Positions 16,692 to 23,988 of a DNA stretch of 30,644 bases are shown here, piece by piece (the first letter of the stretch is position 1; each line of letters starts with the position of its first letter). The notes below the pieces were generated by a model. It did no database searches and was not told the origin of the DNA. It saw only the letters and a program-made list of their open reading frames with translations. The position numbers were made by a program, and so were the translations under genes. Source of the stretch: a virus; IMG/VR virus record IMGVR_UViG_3300035670_000938, positions 1 to 30,644 of that record; one strand, given 5' to 3'.

Positions 16692-17330
16692 TTATGCCTG
16701 ATCAATAGAAGGATAGTCGAGATTTATTGACGAATTAGACGGTTTATTTGATTCTTTCAAAATCGTGTAATCAAGTCTCGCGGCCTGCCAAAACCAGTCC
16801 TCGCCATACCCTGTTGAGTCTTTCTTTTTGAACACTTCAGAAAGATTTACTGTCGGCATATCGCTAAACGCAGTAACAATTCCGTTAAGAGTTTGATTAC
16901 TCACTAGGCAAAAATGTGCCGCCTCAGCTGTGCGAATACAACGCCTGTTTACAGCTGATTCTCCCTCTGTAGGAGAAGCCTTGACCATAATCTCGACAAA
17001 AAGCTGATTAATAAAAATATCTGTGTGATCCATGTAGTCGTTTTCATCAGAAGATGTTGCTGACATGGCCCAAACTGAACAGTTTGGATAATTTTCAACA
17101 GGAGAATTAATCAGCGATGGTCGATGACCTTCATAAAACTCAGAATCTTCAACATGATCAATAATCAGCTCTTCATAGGGGCGTCCGGTTTTTGTCGCAA
17201 ATTGCTGATCGGACTCATCCATAACAACTTTTACCTGATCAATTGCGTCATTGAGATTCTGGAAAAGAATGTAAAAAGCCTCACGCTGAATCTCTTCGAG
17301 ACCGATAATTGGCGAGCTAGTAAGAGTCAT
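16692..17330 (-). CDS. Tail terminator-like protein
   Basis: The 212-residue protein has an N-terminal helix, then NYPNCSVWAMSA, a DIFINQLFVEIMVKAS strand and a helix with NRRCIRTAEAAHFCLV. It ends in WFWQAARLDYTILKE. The strand-helix order, with a central beta strand of the type LFVEIMVKA, resembles the tail terminator/completion proteins (lambda gpU, SPP1 gp17 type) that cap the tube and join it to the head. It precedes the tube gene by one small gene. Its ATG overlaps the stop of the preceding gene (ATGA). The assignment rests on gene order and pattern only. Confidence 0.5.
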   Translation of the reverse strand: MTLTSSPIIGLEEIQREAFYILFQNLNDAIDQVKVVMDESDQQFATKTGRPYEELIIDHVEDSEFYEGHRPSLINSPVENYPNCSVWAMSATSSDENDYMDHTDIFINQLFVEIMVKASPTEGESAVNRRCIRTAEAAHFCLVSNQTLNGIVTAFSDMPTVNLSEVFKKKDSTGYGEDWFWQAARLDYTILKESNKPSNSSINLDYPSIDQA

Positions 17331-17821
17331 GAGAAAGAAGTTGAACCGAACGGGCGCGGAAACTCCTGCGGAGAAGGAGTCAGGAACGGATCGTTCTGTG
17401 TGCTGCTAGAAGCACGGGGAGCGCGAGAAAGTCTGTTGTAGTCAATAAGCGGAAGAACCTCAGGCTCAAGCTTTTTAATCTCGCTAAGCAGATAAGTGCG
17501 AAGATTTCTTAATTCTGCTGTGCGCGAAGGATAAGCCACATCTTCTGATGTGCCAGTGGCAGTGGTAGAAATCGGCTGCGACATCCAGAAATCGATGCCC
17601 GGATTAATAAGTTCAAGAGCAATTAACTTTGATGTGTAGTCAATAACGACTAATGCCATCGTGTTTTCTGCTGGAGGAGTTTCTCCGAAAATTCTCTCCT
17701 TTACGACATTAATAGTGTCCTGAAGAAGAGTTTCTCCATAGCGAGAGTCCTTTTGCAGGGCATCCCAAGTAACCGGCATGATCGCCTTGGTGCGATCAGC
17801 GATTTCGCCAGTAACCGGCAT
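17327..17821 (-). CDS. Head-tail connector candidate
   Basis: The 164-residue protein begins with a helical region (TKAIMPVTWDALQKDSRYGE and onward, through about 45). A beta segment ALVVIDYTSKLIALELI follows, and TAELRNLRTYLLSEIKKLE forms a helix around 103-121. A Pro/Ser-rich tail closes the protein (SPQEFPRPFGSTSFS). I do not recognise a named family. Its place after the capsid genes and before the terminator-like gene, with TAATG and ATGA overlaps on both sides, is that of a head-tail adaptor or stopper. Function is inferred from order. Confidence 0.5.
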   Translation of the reverse strand: MPVTGEIADRTKAIMPVTWDALQKDSRYGETLLQDTINVVKERIFGETPPAENTMALVVIDYTSKLIALELINPGIDFWMSQPISTTATGTSEDVAYPSRTAELRNLRTYLLSEIKKLEPEVLPLIDYNRLSRAPRASSSTQNDPFLTPSPQEFPRPFGSTSFS

Positions 17822-18090
17822 TACTTAGCTGCCGCTGTCGTCTTTTTCTTAGCGACTGGCTTCTTGGCTGGAGCCTTCTTAGGCTCCTCAAGAGGCTCTA
17901 GAAGATTAGAAAGCTCACCCTTCGCGGCGCGCTCTGCGTCACGGGGGAGCATCTGGTCCTCGGAGATGAGTGAGCCAGCGGTGTAGCTCACCCCCTCCGA
18001 TTCCCAGAACTCAATACCGTTATTAGCGGTACGAAGACGAATAGGACGAGGAAAAGAAACGTCAACCTTCGTTTTATATGACTTAGGCAT
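17821..18090 (-). CDS. Small protein with Lys/Ala/Pro-rich tail, head-tail region
   Basis: The 89-residue protein has a short beta-rich N-terminus (VDVSFPRPIRLRTANNGIEF) followed by an unstructured basic tail with a run of Lys, Ala and Pro (about 69-89, KKAPAKKPVAKKKTTAAAK). Basic low-complexity tails of this type often touch DNA or acidic surfaces. It lies 27 bases after the capsid gene and overlaps the next gene by one base (TAATG). It may be a head-tail connector component or a minor capsid protein. No family recognised. Confidence 0.55.
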   Translation of the reverse strand: MPKSYKTKVDVSFPRPIRLRTANNGIEFWESEGVSYTAGSLISEDQMLPRDAERAAKGELSNLLEPLEEPKKAPAKKPVAKKKTTAAAK

Positions 18091-18117
18091 CAGTCTCTCT
18101 TCCTCGTCCGAAATTCA

Positions 18118-19179
18118 TCAGTCCTCGGTGTCAGCCGACAGGAAGCACTCCGGGTGAATGATGCGCACGATACGTGCAGCGCCCTCACGCAGGTAGCGGT
18201 TCTTTGTCATGTGATCGAGGATGACCTCGCTCTGCGGGCCGGGGAGCAGGCTGGTTGAATCGTAACCAGCGCTGATCTCAACGCCACCATTGAGCGTGTC
18301 AGCGATGTTCTCGCCCTCGACGTTGTACTCAGTTGTGATGAGCACCTTGTTCTCGGGGAGGTAGCGCGTGTGCGCGGCCTCTGAGCGATCAGCACCTGAC
18401 TCCTGCGGGCGATAACCGGCGTCGTGGACAATGAACTGCGTGCCAGCAGCAAGAAGCTGAGCAACCTGATCAAGCGTGGCACGGAACGGCTGACCATCAG
18501 GCACGTTGAAGTAGCCCTTCAGAGACTCGCTCTGAATGATCTTCTTGGCAGTAGCCGAGGTCAGGTGGATACGAGTACCGAGATGACCTGAGTCATCGGC
18601 AACAACCTGCTGCCAAGCCTCAAGATCCGTGACCGGATCTGAGTTAGCGGTATCGCTCCATGAGGTGGAAACAGTCGGCTTGTGACCGGGCAGGAAGCCA
18701 TAGTCAATAGCAAGCTGGCTGTTAGTACGCGGGTAGGTAATCGTCAGCGAACCGTTGACGAAAGCCTGCCAGCGCATCCACTCAGTAAGGCGCTCAAGAC
18801 GACGGCGCAGAATCTGTCCGCGCTCGACAATCGCGAGTCCCTCTGAGTTGCGGATCATCTCATCCGAAGATGAGAGGCGCATGTACTGCTCTGAATTGAT
18901 GCGGTGCATCTCCTCGAGCTGAGCCAGCTCGATGATCGCCTCGCGGCGCTCGCCAACCGGCATGTCGATGAGTGCGGGCATCGCGTTCGGAGCCTTGAAC
19001 TGACCGATTCCGAACGAGTATGTGCGAGCAACATCCATGCGCGCCATACGTGAGTTGATGTTGACTGACGGAGCAATCTGCTCACCAAGGAAGGGAGCCT
19101 GCTCGAGAGCCGTATCAACCTGCTCATTGATCAGGGTAGTAAGAACTGCCTGATCATAAATGTCGAATTTATGAGACAT
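18118..19179 (-). CDS. Major capsid protein, lambda gpE-like
   Basis: The 353-residue protein fits the lambda E-type capsid family (HK97 fold). Supporting segments are TALEQAPFLGEQIAP, MARMDVARTYSFGIGQFKAP, a long charged helix (about 84-135 with MRLSSSDEMIRNSEGLAIV), WMRWQAFVNGSLTI, IHLTSATAKKIIQS and the C-terminal GPQSEVILDHMTKNRYLREG with VRIIHPECFLSA. It follows the decoration protein and the protease/scaffold in the same order as lambda C-Nu3-D-E. Its length is close to that of lambda gpE. Codon choice is noticeably C/G-ending compared with neighbours, as expected for an abundant protein. Confidence 0.88.
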   Translation of the reverse strand: MSHKFDIYDQAVLTTLINEQVDTALEQAPFLGEQIAPSVNINSRMARMDVARTYSFGIGQFKAPNAMPALIDMPVGERREAIIELAQLEEMHRINSEQYMRLSSSDEMIRNSEGLAIVERGQILRRRLERLTEWMRWQAFVNGSLTITYPRTNSQLAIDYGFLPGHKPTVSTSWSDTANSDPVTDLEAWQQVVADDSGHLGTRIHLTSATAKKIIQSESLKGYFNVPDGQPFRATLDQVAQLLAAGTQFIVHDAGYRPQESGADRSEAAHTRYLPENKVLITTEYNVEGENIADTLNGGVEISAGYDSTSLLPGPQSEVILDHMTKNRYLREGAARIVRIIHPECFLSADTED

Positions 19180-19197
19180 TAGTGTTCAAACCCCCTA

Positions 19198-19596
19198 TCA
19201 GACAAATTCGCAGGTGGAGAGAGCAGCAACAAGGTCGCTCTCGTAATCATCAAAGTCCACAATGTTTGCGCTGTTAAACGAAACATTGCGTCGGAGCATC
19301 GCGACAGGCTCGCTAGAAGCGGCGGTGTCGTCAGCGAACTCCACTGTGTCGAACAGAATTCCGGCGATGTCGCCAGTTCCTGTGTACTGCGAGTAAGTGC
19401 CGTCACCATTGTCCTTCAGGATTGTTCCCTGAACGAGGTAGCGGCGACCGGCGTAAGGCGAACCTGAAGCGGCCTCGGTCACTCCATCAGCAGTGACAAC
19501 AACGGAATCAATCACGCTGGTGTCAAGCGGGTAGGAGACGATCTCGGGCTTCGGCAGAGCCTGACGCTGCCAATTTGTTGTAACACCAAAAGGCAT
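19198..19596 (-). CDS. Head decoration protein, lambda gpD-like
   Basis: The 132-residue protein contains GRRYLVQGTILKDNGDGTYS, GDIAGILFDTVEFAD and SEPVAMLRRNVSFN. This is the beta pattern of the lambda D-type head decoration family, which trimerises on the capsid surface and stabilises it after DNA packaging. Position between the protease/scaffold and the lambda E-like capsid gene agrees exactly. The start is ATG 19596, 18 bases after the protease stop. Confidence 0.8.
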   Translation of the reverse strand: MPFGVTTNWQRQALPKPEIVSYPLDTSVIDSVVVTADGVTEAASGSPYAGRRYLVQGTILKDNGDGTYSQYTGTGDIAGILFDTVEFADDTAASSEPVAMLRRNVSFNSANIVDFDDYESDLVAALSTCEFV

Positions 19597-19614
19597 TCTT
19601 TAACAGCTCCCTTC

Positions 19615-21852
19615 TTAAAGCCCGAGGGCCTTCTTGACCTCCGACACGCGATCATCAAGAGCAAGCTCTTCTGAAGCGTCAGCCGGGGGCGGGTTATCAT
19701 TGCCTGAGACAAGCGCCTGATCGCTAAGAGCGACCTGACCCTCATCGTCCTTCAGGGCGTCGAGCGCCCTATCGAGAATCTCAACGGCGGTAAGCTTCTC
19801 CTTCTCCTCTGAACCATCAGAGAAGACGACGACAGCGGGACCGCCATCGTCAGAGAGCATTACCTCGCGATAAAGCTTGAGGAAACCGGGGCGCTCCTTC
19901 AGCCCCATAGCCTCAAGCTCCGAGATCCTCGCATCAGCATCAGCTTCACGCGTCTTAGCGGAAAGCTGAGCATTCTCTTCGAGGATTGACTGGAACACGG
20001 CCCGCTGCTCGTCCGAGAGATCGAGCCGATCCAGTTCCTCACCATGCAGAGTGGACAAATTATCCTCCTCAGTAGTGATTTCTGGAACTTCCGAGAGACG
20101 AATCTCGCGGAGTTGCTGAGCCGCTTCCAGATCGCTCATAGGAGCAATCTGGCGAGGAGCCGCAGAATTTTCCACGGGGGCTTGTGCTTCCTCCTCGTCC
20201 ATAGCGATCCAATCCTCGATGCCTGCCAGCAGAACACCTTCCGATGTTCCGTCAGAAGTCACCTCGAACGGGACTTGCCATGAAGTTTCCGCGATGCTAT
20301 TACGCACCGTGAAGATTTTTTGATCGTTTGAGTAGAGAACATCAGTGATCTCATACCCGTCTGGAAGTTCTAGTTGTGCAGAAAATGCTTCTGTAGCCAG
20401 ATCGCGGAGCTGATCTTCGTACTGAGCAGATTCGATGGCAGCCTCAAGCTCTTCGAGATCATCAAACTGCTCGACCTCTTCGGTAGCAGTCTCAGTCTCC
20501 GTTTCGGCAACCGGAGCATCCACAACAACGGTTCCGTCATCAAGCTGAACGGCAGGATCAACAACAAGAACATCTGCGGCGCGAGCGCCAACAGTAAGAG
20601 CTGTTTCTGTCCACTTGCCGTCGTCAAGCTTGTAAAGACGGATTGCAAGAGCCGGATTCTCAGGAGTTGCCTCAACTGAGTACTCAGAATCAGGAAGACC
20701 GTAAACGCCGTCTTCCATAACGTGCTCGACACGACCAACGTGGCGAGCCGGAACATCTGAGTCAGACTCAAAGCTGACGATATCGCCTTCCTTGATTGTC
20801 ATGCCGCTATCGCCGGGAGCAAGCTCGACTGAATCCTGAGAGAAGTGCATAACTTCAACCTCTTCATCAATCTTGTCGCTGGCGGCGAGGAACGGGCCAA
20901 GGCCATCGATAAAAGGACGATTTGTGATTGCTACGTGCTCCAGTGAAGCACCGTACTTTTTGCCACGAGAAACAATTGACCACGGAATTCCACAAGAAAC
21001 GTCTGAGTAGGTACCGCGAAGAATGCGCTCCTTGACCTCAGGCTCTGTGAACTCCATTTTGGCGACGAGCTTGGCTTCACCATTCTCGTCTTCCTTGATC
21101 CACACGTCACGGACATAACCTGTGTTTAGGCGAGTGATGTTTTTATGATCATCACTGTCATCCGAAAGTGGAATCTGCACATTGCTGACAGCGCCCTTAC
21201 GGAAGTTGTCAACGATTTCAGAGAGAGAAATAATTCCCTCTTTAGCGTTACTAAGGCCGTCCTTAACGACCCGCAGTGGCTTCTTTACAAGGCCACTCTT
21301 GGTAGGAATCACGCCCCACTCGCCAGTACGGAGAATCTCCTTGACGACGTAGCCCTCTTCCTCCTTGTATTCATCACCAGAAAAGTGAATTTCAGCAAGA
21401 GATTTATCAGAAGCAAACTCTGCGCTCTCTTCAACTTCTGGCGACTCAGTTACTTCAGTCTCCATAGTTAATTCCTGTGTGTCAGGCTGCACATCTGACA
21501 TGGCAGCGGCTTTAGACTTGGCGGCTTTACCCATTCCAAGCTGATCGCGGCGCGACTGGGCTTTCTTGTAAACCCTGCGCACAGCTTCAACTGATGTCGG
21601 AACTGGCTCGCCCCAAGCAGCAAACATGAGCGCAAAGCGCGTAGGCTCACCGTTCGGTTTTTTGAGAGGCGGAACATCGGAACGTCCGGCGAAACGAAGC
21701 GCCCAACGTACCCAACGTTTTTTATCAGCCTCTGAAGCTTTTGAATAATTCTTTACACCCGGCTTAAGGTTGGCTCCTTCTGTGCGCTTATAGAAAGCAC
21801 GACCAGCGGCGGTGAGGCCACCCTTGGGGTTTTTGTATTTCTTCTTAGCCAT
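19615..21852 (-). CDS. Prohead protease fused to scaffold-like C-terminus
   Basis: The 745-residue protein has several parts. Residues 1-95 hold a basic phage domain (NPKGGLTAAGRAFYKRTEG, RWVRWALRFAGR, DUF6321-like). Residues about 155-325 are the protease: His236 (DDHKN), Ser286 in YSDVSCGIPW, and LEHVAITNRPFIDGLG (about 304-318), the pattern of Mu gpI/HK97-type maturation proteases. Residues 350-425 (GDIVSF, GLPDSEYSVEA, LAIRLYKLDDGKW) look like a small barrel domain found in other actinophage proheads. The rest is acidic, with a coiled segment (about 620-680) suited to scaffolding. Such proteases cut the scaffold and themselves inside the prohead. No separate scaffold gene is present, so this C-terminus is the likely scaffold. 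The ATG overlaps the upstream gene by 8 bases. Confidence 0.8.
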   Translation of the reverse strand: MAKKKYKNPKGGLTAAGRAFYKRTEGANLKPGVKNYSKASEADKKRWVRWALRFAGRSDVPPLKKPNGEPTRFALMFAAWGEPVPTSVEAVRRVYKKAQSRRDQLGMGKAAKSKAAAMSDVQPDTQELTMETEVTESPEVEESAEFASDKSLAEIHFSGDEYKEEEGYVVKEILRTGEWGVIPTKSGLVKKPLRVVKDGLSNAKEGIISLSEIVDNFRKGAVSNVQIPLSDDSDDHKNITRLNTGYVRDVWIKEDENGEAKLVAKMEFTEPEVKERILRGTYSDVSCGIPWSIVSRGKKYGASLEHVAITNRPFIDGLGPFLAASDKIDEEVEVMHFSQDSVELAPGDSGMTIKEGDIVSFESDSDVPARHVGRVEHVMEDGVYGLPDSEYSVEATPENPALAIRLYKLDDGKWTETALTVGARAADVLVVDPAVQLDDGTVVVDAPVAETETETATEEVEQFDDLEELEAAIESAQYEDQLRDLATEAFSAQLELPDGYEITDVLYSNDQKIFTVRNSIAETSWQVPFEVTSDGTSEGVLLAGIEDWIAMDEEEAQAPVENSAAPRQIAPMSDLEAAQQLREIRLSEVPEITTEEDNLSTLHGEELDRLDLSDEQRAVFQSILEENAQLSAKTREADADARISELEAMGLKERPGFLKLYREVMLSDDGGPAVVVFSDGSEEKEKLTAVEILDRALDALKDDEGQVALSDQALVSGNDNPPPADASEELALDDRVSEVKKALGL

Positions 21853-22258
21853 CTAGATCTGAAGCGTTAAAAACGATTCTCTCTAAATCTTCATTACTAA
21901 TACTAAGCAATAGATCGGCAACTTCCTCAGTAATTACATAATTGTCTGAATAATTGTCCGATCCGGCAACGCCTCTTTTATTCCGCCATTTAGTTGTACC
22001 CATAATCATGTCTTTGAGTGTGGCGCAAATTGCTTCAGTTCTGCCGGGACCAAAACGCTTCATATTGTCCCGAACGCAGGCGGTAAATGGCTTGGGCTTT
22101 TTCGCGTAATACTTAAGAAGATTGCGAAGCCTGTATCGAGCCTGAGGTCCAACGTCCCTAGCTGCGAATAAAACATCGAGCTGCTCGTCGATGTAATCGT
22201 TCATAAGAGAATCTTTGCGCGCTTCCTGAGCTAGGCGAAGTTCTTTATTAGGCTCCAT
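21845..22258 (-). CDS. Conserved phage protein with PFTACVRDN motif, unknown function
   Basis: The 137-residue, mostly helical protein carries KPFTACVRDNMKRFGPGRTE, followed by ICATLKDMIMGTTKWRNKRG, at about residues 56-95. I recall similar segments in other large actinophage genomes, but know no function. The N-terminus is charged and helical, and the C-terminus (115-137) acidic. It overlaps both neighbours (11 and 8 bases), so it is translated with the zinc-ribbon protein before it and the protease/scaffold after it. A role in head assembly or DNA packaging is possible from position only. Confidence 0.65.
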   Translation of the reverse strand: MEPNKELRLAQEARKDSLMNDYIDEQLDVLFAARDVGPQARYRLRNLLKYYAKKPKPFTACVRDNMKRFGPGRTEAICATLKDMIMGTTKWRNKRGVAGSDNYSDNYVITEEVADLLLSISNEDLERIVFNASDLDG

Positions 22259-22472
22259 TTAGAAAATCCTCAACTACATTTCTGGCTGGAGAAAAAATCC
22301 AACGACATTTTGGGCATTTATAAATCGGGTTAGTCTCAGAAAGAAATTCTTCCACCTGACCCATCGGAACATATTGAAGAATGTCGTGAGTTCCTTTGCA
22401 ACGGGGGCATTTCATATACCGCCCGTCTTTAATCAAAGACTCTTGATTACTCCGCGTTGCGTTAGTAGCCAT
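22248..22472 (-). CDS. Zinc-ribbon protein, first gene of the structural operon
   Basis: The 74-residue protein has Cys22-x2-Cys25 (CPRC) and Cys53-x2-Cys56 (CPKC), a clear zinc ribbon, with a short C-terminal helix. ATG 22472 is preferred over GTG 22475. The upstream AGGA is weak and about 15 bases away. It is the first gene after the divergent control region and overlaps the next gene by 11 bases. Zinc ribbons of this kind bind nucleic acids or proteins; in this position it could be a late regulator or a packaging accessory. No family name can be given. Confidence 0.7.
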   Translation of the reverse strand: MATNATRSNQESLIKDGRYMKCPRCKGTHDILQYVPMGQVEEFLSETNPIYKCPKCRWIFSPARNVVEDFLNGA

Positions 22473-22514
22473 CACTGAAAATAAATCCTAGTACCAATTA
22501 CAGATGGATTGGGT

Positions 22515-22615
22515 GCCTATTTAGTCAAAGTTATGTCAATCGAATAATCAGAATCGTCGCTAATTAGTTTCTGAGTGTTTAAGTCTTGTAAGCATTGTGT
22601 GTTGGCTAAATAGGC
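22515..22615. promoter_or_regulatory. Inverted 14-bp operator-like pair in divergent control region
   Basis: TTGACTAAATAGGC on the minus strand (22528 to 22515) and TTGGCTAAATAGGC on the plus strand (22602-22615) match at 13 of 14 bases and face outwards, 73 bp apart. The right copy contains the -35 element of the rightward promoter, so a bound protein could control both directions. On the minus strand a second TTGAC lies 11 bp upstream (22539-22534). No good leftward -10 is seen, which suggests that late transcription needs an activator or another sigma factor. Confidence 0.55.
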
Positions 22616-22631
22616 AAAAGTTCGCTACAAT
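22602..22631 (+). promoter_or_regulatory. Sigma-70 type promoter for the rightward small gene
   Basis: TTGGCT (22602-22607), an 18-base spacer and TACAAT (22626-22631) make a fair sigma-70 promoter. The -35 lies in the inverted 14-bp motif. The expected start is near 22638, leaving a leader of about 60 bases with GATC-containing palindromes before the ribosome binding site. Confidence 0.6.
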
Positions 22632-22700
22632 GGCCCAGATCAGCTAGGATCTTTGTTAGTTGATCATGAACCACAGTCCCCTTTCGAAGGTGGTATGAAC

Positions 22701-22925
22701 ATGAACAAGTTCGAAGATAATCCGTTTGACGGAGAGCTAGAGGTCATCGCAACTTTGCGAGACCGGGCTATCGAGGCAGCGGCCATGCAGGAGATGACCC
22801 GTGAAGAACTAATCACGGCGCTTCAGTATGCGCTTGCTCAGGGCATTGACATCAATGCTCTAAGTTCTGCTTCGGGACTTACCCCGAATCAAATTCGGGA
22901 ACTTCCCAATCTAGTTATTTCTTAA
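22701..22925 (+). CDS. Small HTH-like protein opposite the late operon, possible regulator
   Basis: The 74-residue protein is acidic and helical. Its C-terminal half (about 40-70: YALAQGIDINALSSASGLTP, then NQIRELPNL) reads like a helix-turn-helix, with an ALSSASGLTPNQIREL helix pair resembling phage repressor or sigma-type HTHs. AAGGTGGT at 22687-22694 is a near-perfect Shine-Dalgarno sequence. ATG 22701 has better spacing than ATG 22695, so the exact start is uncertain by two residues. It is the only rightward gene within more than 20 kb of leftward genes and has its own promoter next to the start of the structural operon. A role in controlling that operon is an inference. It converges on the LuxR-type gene ending at 22935. 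Confidence 0.7.
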   Translation: MNKFEDNPFDGELEVIATLRDRAIEAAAMQEMTREELITALQYALAQGIDINALSSASGLTPNQIRELPNLVIS

Positions 22926-22937
22926 ATCAAATAACTA
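22912..22937. terminator. AT-rich convergent hairpin between two genes
   Basis: TAGTTATTT and AAATAACTA form a perfect 9-bp stem around an 8-base loop, spanning the stops of the two converging genes. It could act in both directions, but the stem is AT-rich and the tails lack long T runs, so efficiency is uncertain. Confidence 0.45.
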
Positions 22938-23198
22938 CTCGGCTACAACGCGCTCATCTTGGATGGGCTTGTAGCCACCATCGCTTTTTACGATCACTCC
23001 TGCGTCTACAGAAAGTACGCAGAGATGCGTAAGCGACTTCGCTCCAACGCGCTCTTTGGCAGAAGCTAAGTTCTGCTTAACGCTGGAGTAAGAAAGAAAC
23101 TTCGCTGAGGCGATCTCTTCAAGAGTAGATCCGCTTGCGTACATCGCAAGTAGTTCTAGCTGCCTCGGAGTAAGGGTATTAATAGGGTCGTTAGCCAT
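22935..23198 (-). CDS. LuxR-type (GerE) helix-turn-helix protein
   Basis: The 87-residue protein is almost entirely a GerE/LuxR DNA-binding domain: LTPRQLELLAMYASGSTLEE, IASAKFLSYSSVKQNLASAK and ERVGAKSLTHLCVLSVDAGV correspond to the four helices. No receiver or ligand-binding domain is present, so it is a free-standing DNA-binding module. The Leu-Thr-x-Arg-(E/Q) start and the small residues of the turn are conserved. It is translated with the zinc-ribbon protein before it (8-base overlap), in a group next to the late control region. It may bind the inverted motif there or host promoters; neither can be shown from sequence. Confidence 0.8.
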   Translation of the reverse strand: MANDPINTLTPRQLELLAMYASGSTLEEIASAKFLSYSSVKQNLASAKERVGAKSLTHLCVLSVDAGVIVKSDGGYKPIQDERVVAE

Positions 23199-23418
23199 TT
23201 CCTATTCTCAAACTTGAACGTCGTCTTTCTCTAAATCTAAGAATATTAGATTTCTCGAGAAACTTTTTCTTGTTAATAGGATACCGATCCACGACAAATT
23301 GTTCACGACACATATTGCAGGCAATAAATTTCACTATAAATTCATCGTCTTTGCGCTCTCGAGTAATAAATTTCTGAGGGCTATTGCAGTTTGGGCAATT
23401 AATAAGCGGGGCCTTCAT
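23191..23418 (-). CDS. Small zinc-ribbon protein
   Basis: The 75-residue protein has Cys8-x2-Cys11 (CPNC) and Cys34-x2-Cys37 (CNMC) separated by 22 residues, a typical zinc ribbon. A very basic C-terminus follows (KKKFLEKSNILRFRERRRSS), suggesting nucleic-acid contact. ATG 23418 follows GGAAAGGGAG and lies inside the end of the preceding gene (20-base overlap); its own end overlaps the LuxR-type gene by 8. It forms a coupled trio with its neighbours. Specific function is unknown. Confidence 0.7.
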   Translation of the reverse strand: MKAPLINCPNCNSPQKFITRERKDDEFIVKFIACNMCREQFVVDRYPINKKKFLEKSNILRFRERRRSSLRIGNG

Positions 23419-23602
23419 TACGCTCCCTTTCCTCGATGAACTTTTCTGATTGCTGAATAATCATTCTCCAAGCATCGTGATTACCGCTCAGTAAGCATTT
23501 GTGAAAAGTGTCAGTCACGATTACGGTTGCGGGCGCAACTGTTCTATCTGTCAAAGCAGCGCCGATGTAAACAGACCAGTAATTATTATTTTCGTTTTCC
23601 AC
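23399..23602 (-). CDS. Small protein, probably leaderless, unknown
   Basis: The 67-residue protein starts MENENNNYWSVYIGAALTDR and contains FHKCLLSGNHDAWRMIIQQS; no family is recognised. GTG 23602 has no Shine-Dalgarno sequence but lies 7 bases after a TAAAAT -10 hexamer (23615 to 23610), so a leaderless mRNA is likely. GCAAGG and CCTTGC form a 6-bp inverted repeat just before the start. It heads the coupled zinc-ribbon and LuxR-type gene trio. Confidence 0.6.
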   Translation of the reverse strand: MENENNNYWSVYIGAALTDRTVAPATVIVTDTFHKCLLSGNHDAWRMIIQQSEKFIEERERNEGPAY

Positions 23603-23609
23603 GCAAGGA

Positions 23610-23615
23610 ATTTTA
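23610..23615 (-). promoter_or_regulatory. -10 element for a leaderless start at GTG 23602
   Basis: TAAAAT on the minus strand ends exactly 7 bases before GTG 23602, so the expected transcription start coincides with the start codon. There is no strong -35 element. The spacing equals that seen at 55-68, supporting a common leaderless design. Confidence 0.4.
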
Positions 23616-23685
23616 TCTGGCTAATTGCCTTGCAAAAATTATTTATCCGATTGGATCTATTTTTTGTTTTTAGTTTTTAGTTCTG

Positions 23686-23988
23686 CTATGAGATCGGAGT
23701 ATGAAGTGAAACCCAAGCAGAAACGATGCTCTGCAAAGCTCTCATCCTTCGCTCATACTCGGTGGCGCTTTCCGAATCTCCATTAACGACGAGCGAATCG
23801 TAATAAGGTTCAATGCCTTCAACTAGCTCGTTGCGAATATCTGCCAGCCTGCGATAGATGTCATTGGGCGCAGAACCATTCTGGCCAATAATCATTTCCG
23901 CATAGCTGGAAAATGAATCTGCGAATTCTGCCCTGTTGCAGGCTTGGGCTGCGATCCGGGTGAGATCTCTGCCAAGCTCTGTGTCCAT
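23686..23988 (-). CDS. Small helical protein after the phosphoesterase gene, unknown
   Basis: The 100-residue protein is helical, with MDTELGRDLTRIAAQACNRA at the start and YERRMRALQSIVSAWVSL at the end. I know no family. The upstream TGA overlaps ATG 23988 (TGATG), so it is translated together with the metallophosphoesterase and may work with it. About 80 bases with a T/A-rich stretch separate it from the next leftward gene; no convincing terminator is visible there. Confidence 0.6.
   Translation of the reverse strand: MDTELGRDLTRIAAQACNRAEFADSFSSYAEMIIGQNGSAPNDIYRRLADIRNELVEGIEPYYDSLVVNGDSESATEYERRMRALQSIVSAWVSLHTPIS

Noticed and set aside
18207-18497. 96-residue Arg/Ser-rich frame within the capsid gene
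   Set aside because: Out-of-frame shadow of the highly biased capsid codons on the same strand.
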